57,500 nt of DNA from Symbiodinium natans (GCA_905221605.1 CAJNDS010002830.1:162501-220000); one strand, 5' to 3'; shown: positions 10,746 through 22,230, numbered from the stretch's first letter. Notes: generated by a model not told the origin, from the letters alone. Numbers and translations: made by a program.

Positions 10746-11246
10746 AACATTGCACACCAGATCAACCTTGAGATATGGTGCAGCGTCAGGCTACGAAGCA
10801 CCGGAGTGGTGGATACAAGCTCCGTAGCTGCAATTTCTTTGCGCATCAAGGTGCAGTGGAAAGTAGCCTGATCGCACTTCCAGCTGCGGCTGCGAGGTTC
10901 CTGTTCTTTGTCAAGCTCATGTGCATTATCATGGCTTGCATGGTCGGTCATCAATGGCTGTAGAGCAATGATCGTGAAGCAGTTTAGGGTTTAGGACTTG
11001 GTTCCAGTAGCGGGTGCTTTTGCGTTCGCCCAGCCACTTCAGCCTGTTACAACGGTGCCCAGGTCGGAAGGAGAGAACCAATGAGGAAGACATCTGCAGG
11101 TGGCCCACGCTTGACAACTTAGCTGCCTCCCCAACAGAGTATGCTTCGAGATGTTCCTCTTAATGCGAATGGTGCAAGTTGAGGGATGCGTTGGGCAAGA
11201 TCTGTAGCCAAGCTTGAGCGCAATCTGAAGCAAGTGTTCCTGGATC
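10746..11246. other. No recognisable gene
   Basis: No frame reads convincingly. A single TTTAGGGTTTAGG word lies near 10983. Confidence 0.35.
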
Positions 11247-11570
11247 TTGGACAGGTCCTGCACAAGTGACTTGCTCAAGGAAGTCGCACAGTCCGGATTG
11301 GATGCAAACGTGGCGTTGCCGGAGTGTTCACTGGCAAATGAGATGTTCGACGGTTGGTATAGCAATCATTCTGGAAGCCTACGTTGCGCCCAGTCCATGC
11401 AAACAGGCATTCGTTTGAAGTCGTCAAGAGGCCTTGTCTCACATTGGCAAAATTTATGGTTGATGTGCGATGATACGAAAGCGTTTAAAGCTATTGGGGT
11501 GCTTGCTTGCCATGGGCCGCACACCCATGCACAGCTGAGCTCATTGCACACATGTGCAGCAGTTGTTTAA
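11247..11570 (+). CDS. Possible hypothetical exon
   Basis: An open frame of 107 codons. The first third (SDLLKEVAQSGLDANVALPE) reads like real protein; the remainder is less convincing and may be intron read-through. No family is recognised. Confidence 0.3.
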   Translation: MDRSCTSDLLKEVAQSGLDANVALPECSLANEMFDGWYSNHSGSLRCAQSMQTGIRLKSSRGLVSHWQNLWLMCDDTKAFKAIGVLACHGPHTHAQLSSLHTCAAVV

Positions 11571-12190
11571 AACAAGGAGGTCTGGCCACCGGTTTTACAT
11601 CCAAGCAACTTTGTTGCGATGCATCTTGTTCTAGCTCTGTTTCAAACAGTTAGACCTTGTACACGTTAGCGCGTCCTTCTCTGTCACAAGCAAACGTGGG
11701 ACGTTTCGCGCTAACGACCTGATATGCCTGCAAAACAGCGGCCGGAAAGTCCTGGTCTCATGCGGGCAAGTCCTTGGGCCTCGGAAGGGTTCAGCTTGTT
11801 TCCCGCAGGTACCGGCAAAAATCGCCGCACATTCTGAACATCTTTTTGACATGGCCGATGGTAGTTTTGTTCTGCAGACTACTTTTCCCTCCCCCTTCTC
11901 AAAGCGTCATTTTTGTTTCAGACCGAATCCACTCCCTTGAACCTTCAAGGCTTGCAGAAGGCTTCGCGAACTCGATGAAGTTGCATGCTGTGTGGTCTGG
12001 CCCATTTGGGATGTGAGCCCTTGTGGCCCAGCTTGTGTTACTTGAGTCAGAGGGATGTCCAACCTAGCACAGAAATCAGGGCAACATCTGCCACCCCCTG
12101 GCAAGCGACGAGCCCAGCGTTCCTGCACCACACGCGGTTGCGAGTCTTCAAGCTACGACTGAGTCAAGCGGTGAGCCAAACACATCTTGT
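11571..12190. other. No recognisable gene
   Basis: Short open frames on both strands, none persuasive. No repeats of note. Confidence 0.35.
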
Positions 12191-12196
12191 AGCAAT

Positions 12197-12394
12197 GTGT
12201 CAAGTCATGGCTTCCCGAGCCGCCGAGCAGAGGAGGCCCAGTGTTGCTCCTGCGGGCACTTTGCTGTCCATGATTCTCCATCTGCATGTCCTTTTTGTTT
12301 TGAGCTTGTGTGCCACAGCCCCTTTTTGGCATTTGCAGCCGCAGCTCTCGTCACATTTGACGTTCTGCTTTTCAGGCCTCACCTGGGCACATAG
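12197..12394 (+). CDS. Possible zinc-ribbon exon
   Basis: The open frame carries CCSCG and CPFC spaced as CxxC-x12-CxxC (CCSCGHFAVHDSPSACPFC), a plausible zinc ribbon, followed by a hydrophobic stretch. Exon limits are not defined. Confidence 0.35.
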   Translation: MSSHGFPSRRAEEAQCCSCGHFAVHDSPSACPFCFELVCHSPFLAFAAAALVTFDVLLFRPHLGT

Positions 12395-12658
12395 CATCAA
12401 TGGTCGTGGTGGACATTGAGCTTTGGCCCGCATCCGTTCAGGCTCTGCTTGTCCATTACAAGCCCTCTTTCGGCTCCACAGACGACGTATATAGAAAGTA
12501 CAGGTGTCTCAGTATCGAAGCCTTAAAATATGCATGCTTTCGGCCGGTCTGGTCCAGCCTTGAACGTTCCGGCTGAAAAATCCTGACTGTCATCGACTCG
12601 AAGCAGGTTTTGCCCAGGTTTGGAAGGCAGACGGCTTCCAGACAAGTGCTGTTCCCAG

Positions 12659-14029
12659 GACTACCGCGAGTACTTCCTCCCTGACACCATTCAAGAACTG
12701 CAGCGTGCCTTTGTGTCTGAGCTGCGAGTGGATGCAACTTGTTTCGGTTTACGGCCGCTTCAGAATCTCCGCGCAAGCTTTTGCTTCCGAATCGGATGAC
12801 TCACAAATGGTACCGGAAGAGCTGTCTCACGCGCACACCAAGTCCCTGCACCTGCTCTCGTCTGTCAAGGACAAGTGGGACACATCTGGAGATGGTGCTA
12901 TTTCTGTCAAGGAGCTGTACCAAATGAACTTTGGCGGCACAGAAATTTGCATCACAGGATGACAAGGCTGAGGGCCATGCAGCCATTCTCGGACAGGCTA
13001 AACCTTAAACCCTAAACCCCCCCTAAAACCTGAACCCTAAACCCTAAACCCTGAACCCTAGACCCTAAACCCTAAACCCTAAATCCTAAATCCTAAACCC
13101 TAAACCCTAAACCCTAACTCTCACACCTTTGGTAGCTGTGTCGTTCCCAGGTTCCGAAGCCTTGGGAAGAAGGTGAGCCGCCAGCAGTTGAAGCACGTGC
13201 TCGCTGAGATCGACACGGACTCTTGGCGTTCCTGGTTTATTGTTGCCGTGACGAAGGCATGTGTGGTGCGTCTCTGGGAGGGGGGGGAGCAGGCTGTTGT
13301 CCAGCGCATGGCAAGAATTGACGTCTAACCCTCATGCTTGCCAGGTATGCAGACAGATGTTACTGCACACGTTGATGGAATCAGGACGGGAATGGCGAGA
13401 TCGACTTCGAGGAGTTGTGCATGCTGGAGATCAAAATGAGTGGTGCCCGACCACGAGCTGATCTCATCGATCCTCAGCCAAAACGAGCCGAACCAGTGCC
13501 GGAGACAGGTTGGGATGTTGGTACCAAGTATCCTGAACACGACTGGTACGCATGATCCCAGGACTACCAGGAATTCTTGACTGAGCGTCAAGTGGCCAAG
13601 CTGGAGACGGCTTTCCTTCGACATGACCGGAAGAACACAGGTGCAGTCCTCGAACCAGTTTGGGGTAGAGAGATGAGTCATTTGAGGGATCTGAGAGGTC
13701 TGATTGGCCTCGATGCCTTCTGCAGCATCGTGGAGAGTCTTGCGCCTTGGCTACAGTCATCCTACATCTTCGACATGCTCCATGCCTAGTCAGGAGAGCT
13801 CACGCCCTCAGCCACCTGCTTCCTCAAAGCCGTCTTTGCTTCGTTGCAGGCGCCCTGGACCGAGCGAACGCCTGTGGAACAGCGTGCCACGCGTGAGGAG
13901 CGTGCCCTCTCCAACAAACCCGAAACGAATGAAGAACTCCTAAAAATCTACGGTACTGGGTTTCATAGTTGGACAAGAAATCTCTTCGGTATTCATTTAG
14001 AATGGCTATGTATGTACGCATATGGATAA
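12659..14029 (+). CDS. EF-hand protein gene, first exon group
   Basis: A calcium-binding protein split over several exons. 12659-about 12740 starts DYREYFLPDTIQELQRAFVS. About 12763-12950 holds a canonical loop DTSGDGAISVKE. 13151-13217 (RQQLKHVLAEIDT) joins 13385 to give the loop DTDGNGEIDFEE across an intron whose donor must be GA (GACTCT). The 13385 exon continues ELCMLEIKMSGARPRADLID. 13562-about 13670 begins DYQEFLTERQVAKLETAFLR with a degenerate loop (RHDRKNTGAV). About 13844 onward (APWTERTPVEQRATREER) may be a further exon. The repeated DYxEFL start suggests duplicated paired-EF-hand units. The intron before 13562 would be only about 48 nt. A cytosolic Ca2+ sensor is likely; the partner is unknown. 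Confidence 0.65.
12995..13120. repeat. Interstitial telomere-like (CCCTAAA)n array inside an intron
   Basis: About 15 units of CCCTAAA and close variants (CCTGAAC, CCTAGAC, CCTAAAT) lie between the EF-hand exon ending near 12950 and the exon starting at 13151. This matches plant/algal-type telomere repeats. Confidence 0.9.
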
Positions 14030-14756
14030 GCATGGGGTCTTTGCCCCCCTGCAATAATATCCTATGCTTGGGAATTTTTGGAGGGGAGAAAGGGCCCTCA
14101 TAATTCCATTCCAACATGCCCTAGAGTTGGATGAAAGAATCCTAGGGAATGGTTGTTTCTTGACAGGTGATTCTGCGCCAAAGACTGAGGTGAACTCGCC
14201 TGGAGACCTTTTATCGTTGCCTTTATCTCGAGATGCTTACGGACCAAGGAGAAGCCCCTTTAAACACGGATATCAGAAGCTAGACCAAGCACCACAACTA
14301 ATGAAGCACGACCGCAAACATATTCTTGCGTCCTCCTTTCACTCGTGAGCCAACCAATGTACACTCTTCTCACTCTTTCGTCGCTACTAAGAAGAGCCCG
14401 GGAAAAAAAGGCTCGTATCTCGGCCCCTGTGAATCGGATGTTGATCAAAAACACCAGTCGTTTTTAGTTTTATGGGCTCATGACCCCAACACGGGAAGGT
14501 GTTCATGGGGGGTTTCTTCTTCGTGGCGATGAGCGTGCTTTGGGGTCTTTTGGTGGTGTAAGCATTACGGCTTTTTGGCCATGAAGGCCTTAGCTCGAAT
14601 CTTATAATGCTGCCCATTCTTTGCCTTGTTTTGTTGGGTTTGGCCTATTCTCGTTCGTTCCTTGCCTAATAACACAAACCCAAAAGGGAAAAGACAAAGC
14701 ACCCAAAGTCTCCGGAGTCGGAGTTTTTCCCAACCAAGCACAGCGCGCGGGGTTCG
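14030..14756. other. No recognisable gene
   Basis: Composition is more AT-rich and differs from the flanking exons. No frame is convincing and no repeat is seen. It could be a long intron of the EF-hand gene. Confidence 0.35.
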
Positions 14757-14759
14757 CAG

Positions 14760-16371
14760 GATTATGAGGATGTGCTGGCCGAGGCAGCTCAGCTCTGAAG
14801 CCCTTGGAAACCTGTGTTTGCAAAAAGCATGTCTCGGCCGTCCTCTTTTGTACCGTTGGAGTCGCTCGAGGTGGATCCCCAATGTCGTGGCAGCATCGAC
14901 TTCCACCAGCTTTGCTCCGGCTTCGCCGTGCTCACCAAAGCACGTGGCCAGGAGGCATGAAGAGGCATGAAGAGGCATCAAGAGGCATCAAGAGGCATCA
15001 AGAGGCATCAAGAGGCATCAAGAGGCATCAAGAGGCATCAAGAGGCAGAGTAGGCACGTGCTGGTTAAACTTATGTTAAGCTGTTCAGCCACTAAATGAT
15101 CTTCTCTTCATCTCCCATTCTCGCCCTCCTGCAAACGAACGGAAGCATTTAGAAGGACTGCGCTAAAGTCTTCACATTCCCAGGCAAGATGGTGAACTAC
15201 AGAGAGCACCTTGCCATGACATTAGCATGCGTTTCACAACTGTGTTGGCAGTTGGGCTTGCTGTGCCCCGGCTTATTGTGGTCATGCTTCTCTTGGTGTC
15301 ACCCTCAAGCGCCGAACTCTGAAGTGTGGTTTGTCTTGGCAGAAGCAGTGATTGCGGTGCTCCGGCGTAGACCAGCCTCGGAGCAGGTATTTGCAGCAGG
15401 ACGAGGTGAAGGACCAAACGAAATGAGGTGCTGCGTGAGTGCAAGAAGGAAGTGGTTTTCAAGTTCCCATGGCGGCAAGGAGTATCGACGCATCTTCACC
15501 GCCACTACGCAAAAGAGGGGCCAAAGTGTCTCGTACTGATACCAGCAGCTGCGGTCAGCAGCATGCAAGAAGCGTAGATCCAGTTCACCATGCACTTCAT
15601 CCATGCTACACTTGTGTATCTCAAGGACAAGGGGTGAGGTGCTGGGAGTGAGATGGAGAACGAGTGTCGTTCAGGGAAGGCATCTAAGGTGGACTTTCGA
15701 AGTCGGACTTGGACCGGATCTTGCGGAGAATGGGAGCTACTTTGTCGAAGGCTTGTGAGGGGTGAAAGATGCCAACAACATGCAGCAGCGAGAAATTTGA
15801 GTTCGTTTGGCTGATCTTTCAGCTAGAATTGGTTTGACTGGCACGGTTCAGCGTGTTCGGAACCTTCAGCCGGGGTTTGGGAGCATCAGTTGCTCCTTGC
15901 AGCCATGCCTTGGCAGCAAAATTGCACGTCCAGAGTCTTCGTTTCGTGCAGGCGCAGCTGCGTGAGTTCTTCCAGTACTTTGACACCGATGGCTCGGGCC
16001 TGATGGACTTCGAGGAGTTCTGCGTGATGCTCCTGAGGCGCGTGTTCGCCTCGCCACGAATGGTCATTCCCATTGGGCAGACTTGCCATGCGTTTCGAGT
16101 AGATTTGTAGTAGATCTCGTGACTTCCATACTCCCGGATCCAGGGTGCGCAACCTCCACAAGAATCGGATCGTGAGCCCGGAGACCTGCAGCTGCGCTGA
16201 GCTGTGGCCACGCGGCGAAGTCAAAGTTCTTGGGGCTTTGCACCTAAACCTTTGTGTTACGTTGCGTAGATGTGCGCTATGGTTCTTGAGATACTCTGAG
16301 CATATCCGAGGCGAGAGGAGGAGTTCAGCATCGAGGATCGTTGTGGGTTTACTGAGTTTAGTGCTTTCAGG
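14760..16371 (+). CDS. EF-hand protein gene, second exon group
   Basis: Exons: 14760-about 14786 (DYEDVLAEA, same opening as the earlier DYxEFL units); about 14841-14943 with loop DPQCRGSIDFHQ inside LESLEVDPQCRGSIDFHQLC; about 15952-16050 with a canonical loop DTDGSGLMDFEE (QLREFFQYFDTDGSG); about 16303-16371 (YPRREEEFSIEDRCGF). These may continue the upstream EF-hand gene or form a second one. Same strand, same module style and 0.3-1 kb spacing favour one large gene. Downstream LDGEVLACELLCLW (about 16375) resembles half of another loop. Confidence 0.58.
14952..15046. repeat. 10-bp tandem repeat AGAGGCATCA
   Basis: About nine perfect or near-perfect copies of AGAGGCATCA/AGAGGCATGA, directly after the EF-hand exon and inside a presumed intron. 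Confidence 0.93.
15408..15543 (+). CDS. Orphan exon (VLRECKKEVVFKFPWRQG)
   Basis: The frame reads NEVLRECKKEVVFKFPWRQ and later KEGPKCLVLIPAAAVSSMQ before TAG. An in-frame TGA upstream sets the exon after an AAG acceptor. It lies between EF-hand exons on the same strand but is not EF-hand-like. It could be a linker of the same protein or a separate gene. No family is recognised. Confidence 0.45.
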
Positions 16372-16556
16372 CCTGGATGGTGAAGTTCTTGCTTGTGAGC
16401 TTCTGTGCCTTTGGCATTCTTGGAGAGCCGGACATCAAGGCAATGTATGCAAAGCGAAGCCACGAGCAGTTCTCATTTTCTCACAGTCTGAGAACTTCAC
16501 GGTTCCGATTCTGGCAATCCCAAGCTATTGGCGTTGGGTGAATGAGATTTCGTGCT

Positions 16557-17773
16557 AGTTCACATGGGTTGGCATATCCGCTACCTGGGGAAAGTTCTCT
16601 GAGACATTGGATCTGCGCAGCCCAGTATCATGTGTCCAATTCCATGAAGAGGAGCTTCAGCAATCTGGCTTCACCTTGGAGGCAGTTTCGGCTGACAGCA
16701 TGCCACAGCATATTCCTGCCTTCTAGCTCCGGCGAAACTCTTGTCAGCCCGGACTGTGGCGTGAGCTCATCAAAGCGTCCAGTATACTGTTGCGACCCCT
16801 CAAGAGCTTAGGGTGGCCAGGTTGCCTCATCAGCTCGGTTAGTTCAGATGACTGCTTGTAGGTGCTCCCATGCCCTGTTCCGAAGGATTTCAAGAAAGCC
16901 GGCATACCGGTTGCCACTCTTCATAAAGATGGAGGCAGGTTGCACACATGTGCGTTGCAGGTTGATGAGACTTCGTCGGAACCGCAACAGATCTCAGTCT
17001 GTGTTTTTCCTCTCGCCCTACGTCCCAGTTGCGCTCCACGCCTCTGGCAGGATACTCTGCGCTGGAGCTTCGCCGTGTCGGTTTCTCTGCCAAGGAGCTC
17101 AAGCAAGGTGTGGATTTATGAGTTGGCACGGATTTCCACAGCTTTGGCTATGTTTGCTCGAGTTTTGTGTGAGCATCCAATTGCTCACAGCTGTCGTTTG
17201 CATGGCTGAAGCCCCCTCAACTCCGATGTCAGCATGCTTTGGAAATTGGAGTTCCGAACGGGGCCCTTTTTGAGTTCCACGTGTGCTTTTTTGATGCCCA
17301 GCTGTACATGTGAAGTTCGCCTGCTTCATGTTTACTCATTGGTGCTTCGACTGGAGCTCTGCCAGGACGTCCTAGTGCTTCAACTTACCATATCTTACCA
17401 TATTATCTTATCCTTGTGTCTCACACTGGGTAGCAGCAGGCGAAAGCTTTGCCAGAGTCGTCTTGGCTATTCTAGCTTTAATCTAAACAAAACATCTACA
17501 TCTCTGTCAACTTAGATGTACATGTGCCAGGTCATGTTGTTTTGTGGCAGACCTCTTAATCTTTGGGTCTTGCAGGCGGAGTGGCACTGATGGAGCTCCG
17601 TAGAGGCCTGGGTGATGGGAGAAAGATGTCAAGCCCATGAGTCACCGATAAGCTACGCAAGCACGAGGAGAGTCTTCCCGAATTTTCGAGTTTCCGTAAC
17701 GTGACACGTTCTTGAGGCGGCTACAGCCTCATGGACCTACGCTTGGCAGGGTTTTCAGCTGAAGCCCTTGAAG
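16557..17773 (+). CDS. Repeat-exon protein with ELRRxGFSAxEL motif
   Basis: Short exons each encode one leucine-rich motif. 17051-17107 reads GYSALELRRVGFSAKELKQ; 17717-17773 reads GGYSLMDLRLAGFSAEALE. Both are 57 nt with the same symmetric phase (two bases, eighteen codons, one base). 17576-about 17614 (GGVALMELRRGLG) is a shortened copy. About 16890-16930 (PKDFKKAGIPVATLHK) and about 16640-16700 (FHEEELQQSGFTLEAV) are diverged copies. I recall such LKxAGFSxxEL repeats as frequent in dinoflagellate proteins; their function is unknown. Donors are GT at 17108 and GC at 17774. Confidence 0.55.
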
Positions 17774-18099
17774 GCGCGAAGCTGTTCTGAGATGAGGCGC
17801 TAGTCATGCTCCGACATGTCACGAGAAGGGTGGCTTCACCATACTTCTATCCTTTGCAAATGAGTCCACCTGCTAGTTGTACATGAAATCTTTAGAACAT
17901 CTGATGGTTGGCTGGCCAGCGCATGGGGCCATGTGGGAATTGTAATTCTGAAGATGCATGAGCCACGCACACATTGCCTCTTGAGCCCGACAATCTCGAG
18001 GGATGCTTTGGGATGTTCGGAACTCCATCGAAGCATAAGAGGCCGTGGCTGCCAGAAAGCTTCTGAAGCATCTGACGCCTTCCCTTTGACGACAAAGGG
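17774..18099. other. No recognisable gene
   Basis: Spacer between the repeat-exon gene and the next exon; nothing supported. Confidence 0.35.
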
Positions 18100-18289
18100 G
18101 TGGAAGCAACCCAAGTGTCGATGTCATCTGCATCTCGAAGTCGAAGTCTGCAAGGTGCCAACCGCCAGCTCTTTGGGTCCTTCTCTGCCGGTGATCTCTC
18201 GGTACTTCCACGGATGGCACCGAAACCTGTGGTCTCCAAGGTGCCGAGCACGATATTGTGCGATGCTGTTCCTGTGCCTGTCTTTTTCG
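18100..18289 (+). CDS. Orphan exon, low-complexity Ser-rich start
   Basis: The frame reads SMSSASRSRSLQGANRQLFG, then LPRMAPKPVVSKVPSTILCD, and stops at a canonical donor (GTGAGT at 18290). It looks like a disordered regulatory region. No family is recognised. Confidence 0.45.
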
Positions 18290-18399
18290 GTGAGTCAAGA
18301 ATGCTTGTCGATAGCTGTACGAGCGAAGTTGATGAATGGAATAGAGCAGTTTAGTTTAAATTAATCGATGCGCAAGCAATGTGCTACGTGAACGAATTG

Positions 18400-18550
18400 C
18401 TGCTGCCTCAGCATCATCAGCATCAGCAGCAGCATCAGCAGCCGGCAGCATTAGCAGCACTAGCAGCAGCATCAGCAGCGTCAGCAGCATTAGCAGCATC
18501 AGCAGAATCAGCAGCATCAGCATGGTAGTTCAGCATCATCAGCATGGTAG
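18400..18550. repeat. Imperfect (CAGCAT)/(CAG)n microsatellite
   Basis: AGCAGCATCAGCAGC-type units. The Ser/Ala-rich open frame across it is a product of the repeat. Confidence 0.85.
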
Positions 18551-18646
18551 CTCGTTTTGTGATGCAGCAGGTGGTCTCATGGATGTTTGAACTTTGAACC
18601 ATGTGGTGCACAGTGTCTGGAGCCCCTGAAGCAGCCGGTGTACTGA

Positions 18647-18973
18647 GTGTACTTGTCTCAGGGATTTGCGCTAAGCAGCGCCGGCTTCGCCCTCCTGAAG
18701 AATGCTCCAGGCTGGGCGCTGCCGATCATGGCCTGCATCATGAGCATCTTCTTGTCGTCTCCCATGGCTGAAAGTGCAGGCTCTTTTCTGGATGCTGCTG
18801 TGCAGCGTCCTCTTCAGAGGCAGATGACGCCGATGATCCGGGAGCACACTGTAGCCTGGCGATTCTGGAAGTTTAGGAAGGGTAGGAAGGCACGTTCTGA
18901 TTGTGTTGCGAACTCAGTGCGGCCGCAGTCCCTGAGATTGTGGGTTGATGCATCGGTGCAAACCATCAAGTGA
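18647..18973 (+). CDS. Possible membrane-segment exon
   Basis: The open frame carries a strongly hydrophobic stretch (GWALPIMACIMSIFLSSP) after SSAGFALLKNAP, then a basic tail. It could be an exon of a membrane protein. Exon ends are not resolved. Confidence 0.3.
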   Translation: MYLSQGFALSSAGFALLKNAPGWALPIMACIMSIFLSSPMAESAGSFLDAAVQRPLQRQMTPMIREHTVAWRFWKFRKGRKARSDCVANSVRPQSLRLWVDASVQTIK

Positions 18974-20375
18974 TGCCTGGGATTGAGGACTGGAAATCTC
19001 CCTACACAGGGCGGGCGAACATGCCACTTGGCCGGAAAGTGACACTGCAGTCTCTTCGAATTCTGATGTAGGCTCGTCTCAAAGGCCACTCTTAAGAAGC
19101 CTTGCGAAGAGTGCTTCTTATGGCAGGACCGGGGATAGCCTGGATGCCTTAGCATCCACCAGATTGCTCAGGTCTCCGCCTAAGACTCCCCAGCCTTTGG
19201 AACGTCGGTGTGGGCAGAGGATGTTTGCTTGTTTTTCTCTGTCGTGCCCGGAAGAAGTGCAGCCTTGACCACGGATTTCCGGACCAAGGTCTAGACCCAG
19301 TGACCTCAACGGGTTTCTCCTCGACTCTCGGGGGAAGTTTTTGGGTGGTTAGGAGAGGAGATGCTAGACACTTTCGATTGCATGTCATACCAGTCCCGTG
19401 CAACAGCAACTACTTGAGACCGTAGCAGCTCTACCACTTCAGAGATGGACACCTTCGACGTGGGACGTGTGTTGACCGTCTCCATCGTTGCATGGATCCT
19501 AGAGGCTTTTCGTGGGCTGAGCCCCGGAGAGTTTGCATGACGAGAGCCCATGCCTGGGTGCACTTACGGAGCTTTGGGCCACAGAGGGCTTGCTTAGTGA
19601 AGCTTAGACGTGCTTAACTACCGGGCCGAAGTGCACAAGATGGCGCCTGGAAGCCTATGTGCGGCTGCACTGTCCTTGGCAAAGCCAAAGCAGCCCCGGA
19701 AGAAGTATGCTTCAAAAGCATCACACCAACCGTAAGATGGTACTGTACCCCCGAAACGTCCGACATGCACTAATGGCATCTCATGTAACCCAGTGGTCTT
19801 GCATAAATTTTGTGGCAGCAAGGTCGTTTGATTACACTCCGCCACAATGTTGTCACCAGGTTTGCACAGATGTTTTCACAGATGTTTTCAATTGGCTAGA
19901 GAAGCTTTAGTGCGCGGGGCATAAAGTACCGGCAAGTGCGAGATCAGCGGGAGGATTGTTGACGTGTAGGCAGGAAGAACCCTTCTCGAGTTTGACTTCG
20001 TGTTGGAGTGACGTTCCCGCTCCAATCGTCTTTGACATTGCTTGCGCATCGTCCTCTTTGACATGACAGCCTTGAAGACGAGGATGTGCATGTTACTGGG
20101 CTCGAGGTTTTAGTTAAACTCTGTGGCGCTACAGGAACACATTGCAAGCTGCCACAAGCGGTTTCGCAGTGTCGCGCAGCAATCGCTAAGCTCGGTTCAG
20201 CAGAGTCCTATGCAAGGTGAGGTTGAGATAAAAAGGGGTGGCACGTGTAGAGCTGCTCTGGGACCTTGATGGCGGTCGCCGAAGGGACGAACTGCACGAG
20301 GCTTCGCTCATACATGCTCACCCAGTGAGAGATTGTTTGTTTGGTTTCTGACGTGCCATTCTTGATGAGCTTACC
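18974..20375. other. No recognisable gene
   Basis: A minus-strand frame at 19306-19563 contains a plausible helix (SISEVVELLRSQVVAVARDW) but has no supporting splice context. A direct repeat CAGATGTTTTCA is at about 19867-19890. Nothing firm. Confidence 0.3.
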
Positions 20376-21098
20376 GTGAAACTCGCTACGCGAGCAGTGT
20401 CACTGTGTGCAGAAAGTTATGTCTCAGGCCCCCAGAACTACCGGCCATTGGTGTGCCGCAGCCACAAGACCTTGAGAAGGCCGGTGTGGGCTCCGGGAAC
20501 ATGCGCGCGAGAGCATCAGCGCGCCCCAGGCATGTCCAGGGACACCCTCTCCTGCATCAGCGTCATCGGAGAAGCTCATGCTCCAGGCAGCTGTTAAGTC
20601 GAGTATTCAGAGACAGATGATGACTAAAGAGCTCACCCCCAGGGCGCCCGGGCCGTTCCGCCGGAGTGGTGCGAGAGGTGCCTTCGGCCGAGGGGTGTGA
20701 CACATGCTGCCAGCAGTTGAAGAGCACGTGGCCCTGAGGCGACTCTATCGCGTCGAGTTCGCAGCACTTCGCTGCATTCAGAGGCCGGGCTTTCACAGTT
20801 TCGCACGGGTGCTCATCTAGAGAAGCGATGGCTGCAGCTTTTCAGCATCCCTGGTCTTGGTGTCCTATCGTTCCGCTTCAAATCGTGCCACTCCTCCGAG
20901 TCATGAACCGAGTCATTCCAGTGGTCAACCGGGAGGTTCGAAGGAGATCCCGAGGCAAGCATTTTCAGGATGCAGCGGAGCCGTGGAGGGCGACAACACG
21001 CCAGTTGGCAGTAGCCGCGGGACGACATGATGGTCAACACGTGCGCTAGCCGCACCTGCTTCGAAAGAGAAGCTCCACCACGTGATACCCGGCTTAAT

Positions 21099-21229
21099 AG
21101 CCATCAAGGTCATGGACGATTCGGGAACCCTATCCAAACATGTAGGAACCACGCGTGCAGGAACCGACATTCGAGTGCTGGTGCTGCCAATCTGGTTTGC
21201 CAATGTAGCCAATGCAGGAACCTGACCCA
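21099..21229 (+). CDS. Orphan terminal exon (IKVMDDSGTLSKHVGTTRAG)
   Basis: After a TAG acceptor the frame reads IKVMDDSGTLSKHVGTTRAG then VLVLPIWFANVANAGT and TGA. Amino-acid content and the stop right upstream of the acceptor support a real exon. Possible upstream exons at 20828-21049 have competing frames. No family is recognised. Confidence 0.4.
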
Positions 21230-22230
21230 CAATTCAGGCACCGGTGGATCGCTTGGCTCGACTTGTAGATGTGTATGCATGTATGAACATATGCCCCGTA
21301 CGGATTAAGGGGTTTTTAGGGTTTTCAGGGGTTTAGGGTTTTTGGGATTCCAGAACTCTAAACCTACGCGTGCCTACTCGTAGAGTTTTGCAGTTCCGAG
21401 TCTCTATACGGTCCACCATGGTATATTTCTGAGCGTGCGAAGCCTTCGTATGGGCTGCTGTTAAGACTGTGTTTCTGCCAGTACTATTATTAGTATGATT
21501 AGCGTCATAGCTGGCTTCTAGCGCCAGTCTCTGTGTGTGTGTGTGTGTGTCAGCCGCTTCAGCAAAACAACCTGGTTGCTGCGAACGTTGACACATACAT
21601 ATTCATACACATACTTTTTCTTTGTTTTGGCGAGACCGTGTTGGACTCGCCCTCCAGGGAGGGAGGGTGCCGGGGGCCAGTATGCGCCGCGCGACGCTTT
21701 GGGTAGATCATGTATACTAAAGTCTTGAGTGCTGCAATTCCGAGTTGTCTCCGGGTGACTCCCAGCGCTTTGCCAGGAACATGCCGCAGATGTTGATGAC
21801 TCTTGTCAATACATGGAGTGTTCGGCATTTCCTCAACCGTTCCTGAAGTCGTAAGTATGTCTAAAGGCAGACAGGCATGGCCAAGTGCTCAGCCACCTCA
21901 GCTAGTGGGTGCTTTGGAACACCATTGAGGCTGCCTGTGGCTTTGACGATACACTACACCTCATCGGAGGCATGGTTCAGTTATGCTCAGTTGAACGGTT
22001 GCGATTTACCGGTAGTTGGAAGGAGACCACTTTTGCATGGCATGCTGTTGCCTTTACTTTGATGTTTAGATTTTTGCCCAGACAGCTGCCATATCTCAGT
22101 GAACTCTCAGTGAACGATATCTGGGTGTCAAGGCAGCCTTTGTGCCTCTCTTGGGAATGTGCCCTGGCAGTTGATTCAGATAGCTTGGCATTGTATTTGC
22201 GGCTGGGATGCAAGTGGTTCTAGATAACTC
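21230..22230. other. No firm gene; TTTAGGG words and (GT)n
   Basis: TTTAGGGTTTTCAGGGGTTTAGGG occurs at about 21310-21345 and a short (TG)n at 21532-21550. Open frames at 21877-22223 compete in two registers and are not called. Confidence 0.35.

Noticed and set aside
10815-10840. CCGTAGCTGCAATTTC considered as a spliced-leader relict
   Set aside because: It matches the dinoflagellate leader for only a few bases; no full leader-like stretch was found.
19425-19470. GGTAGAGC on the minus strand, resembling a tRNA D-arm
   Set aside because: No matching T-arm or acceptor stem within tRNA distance.
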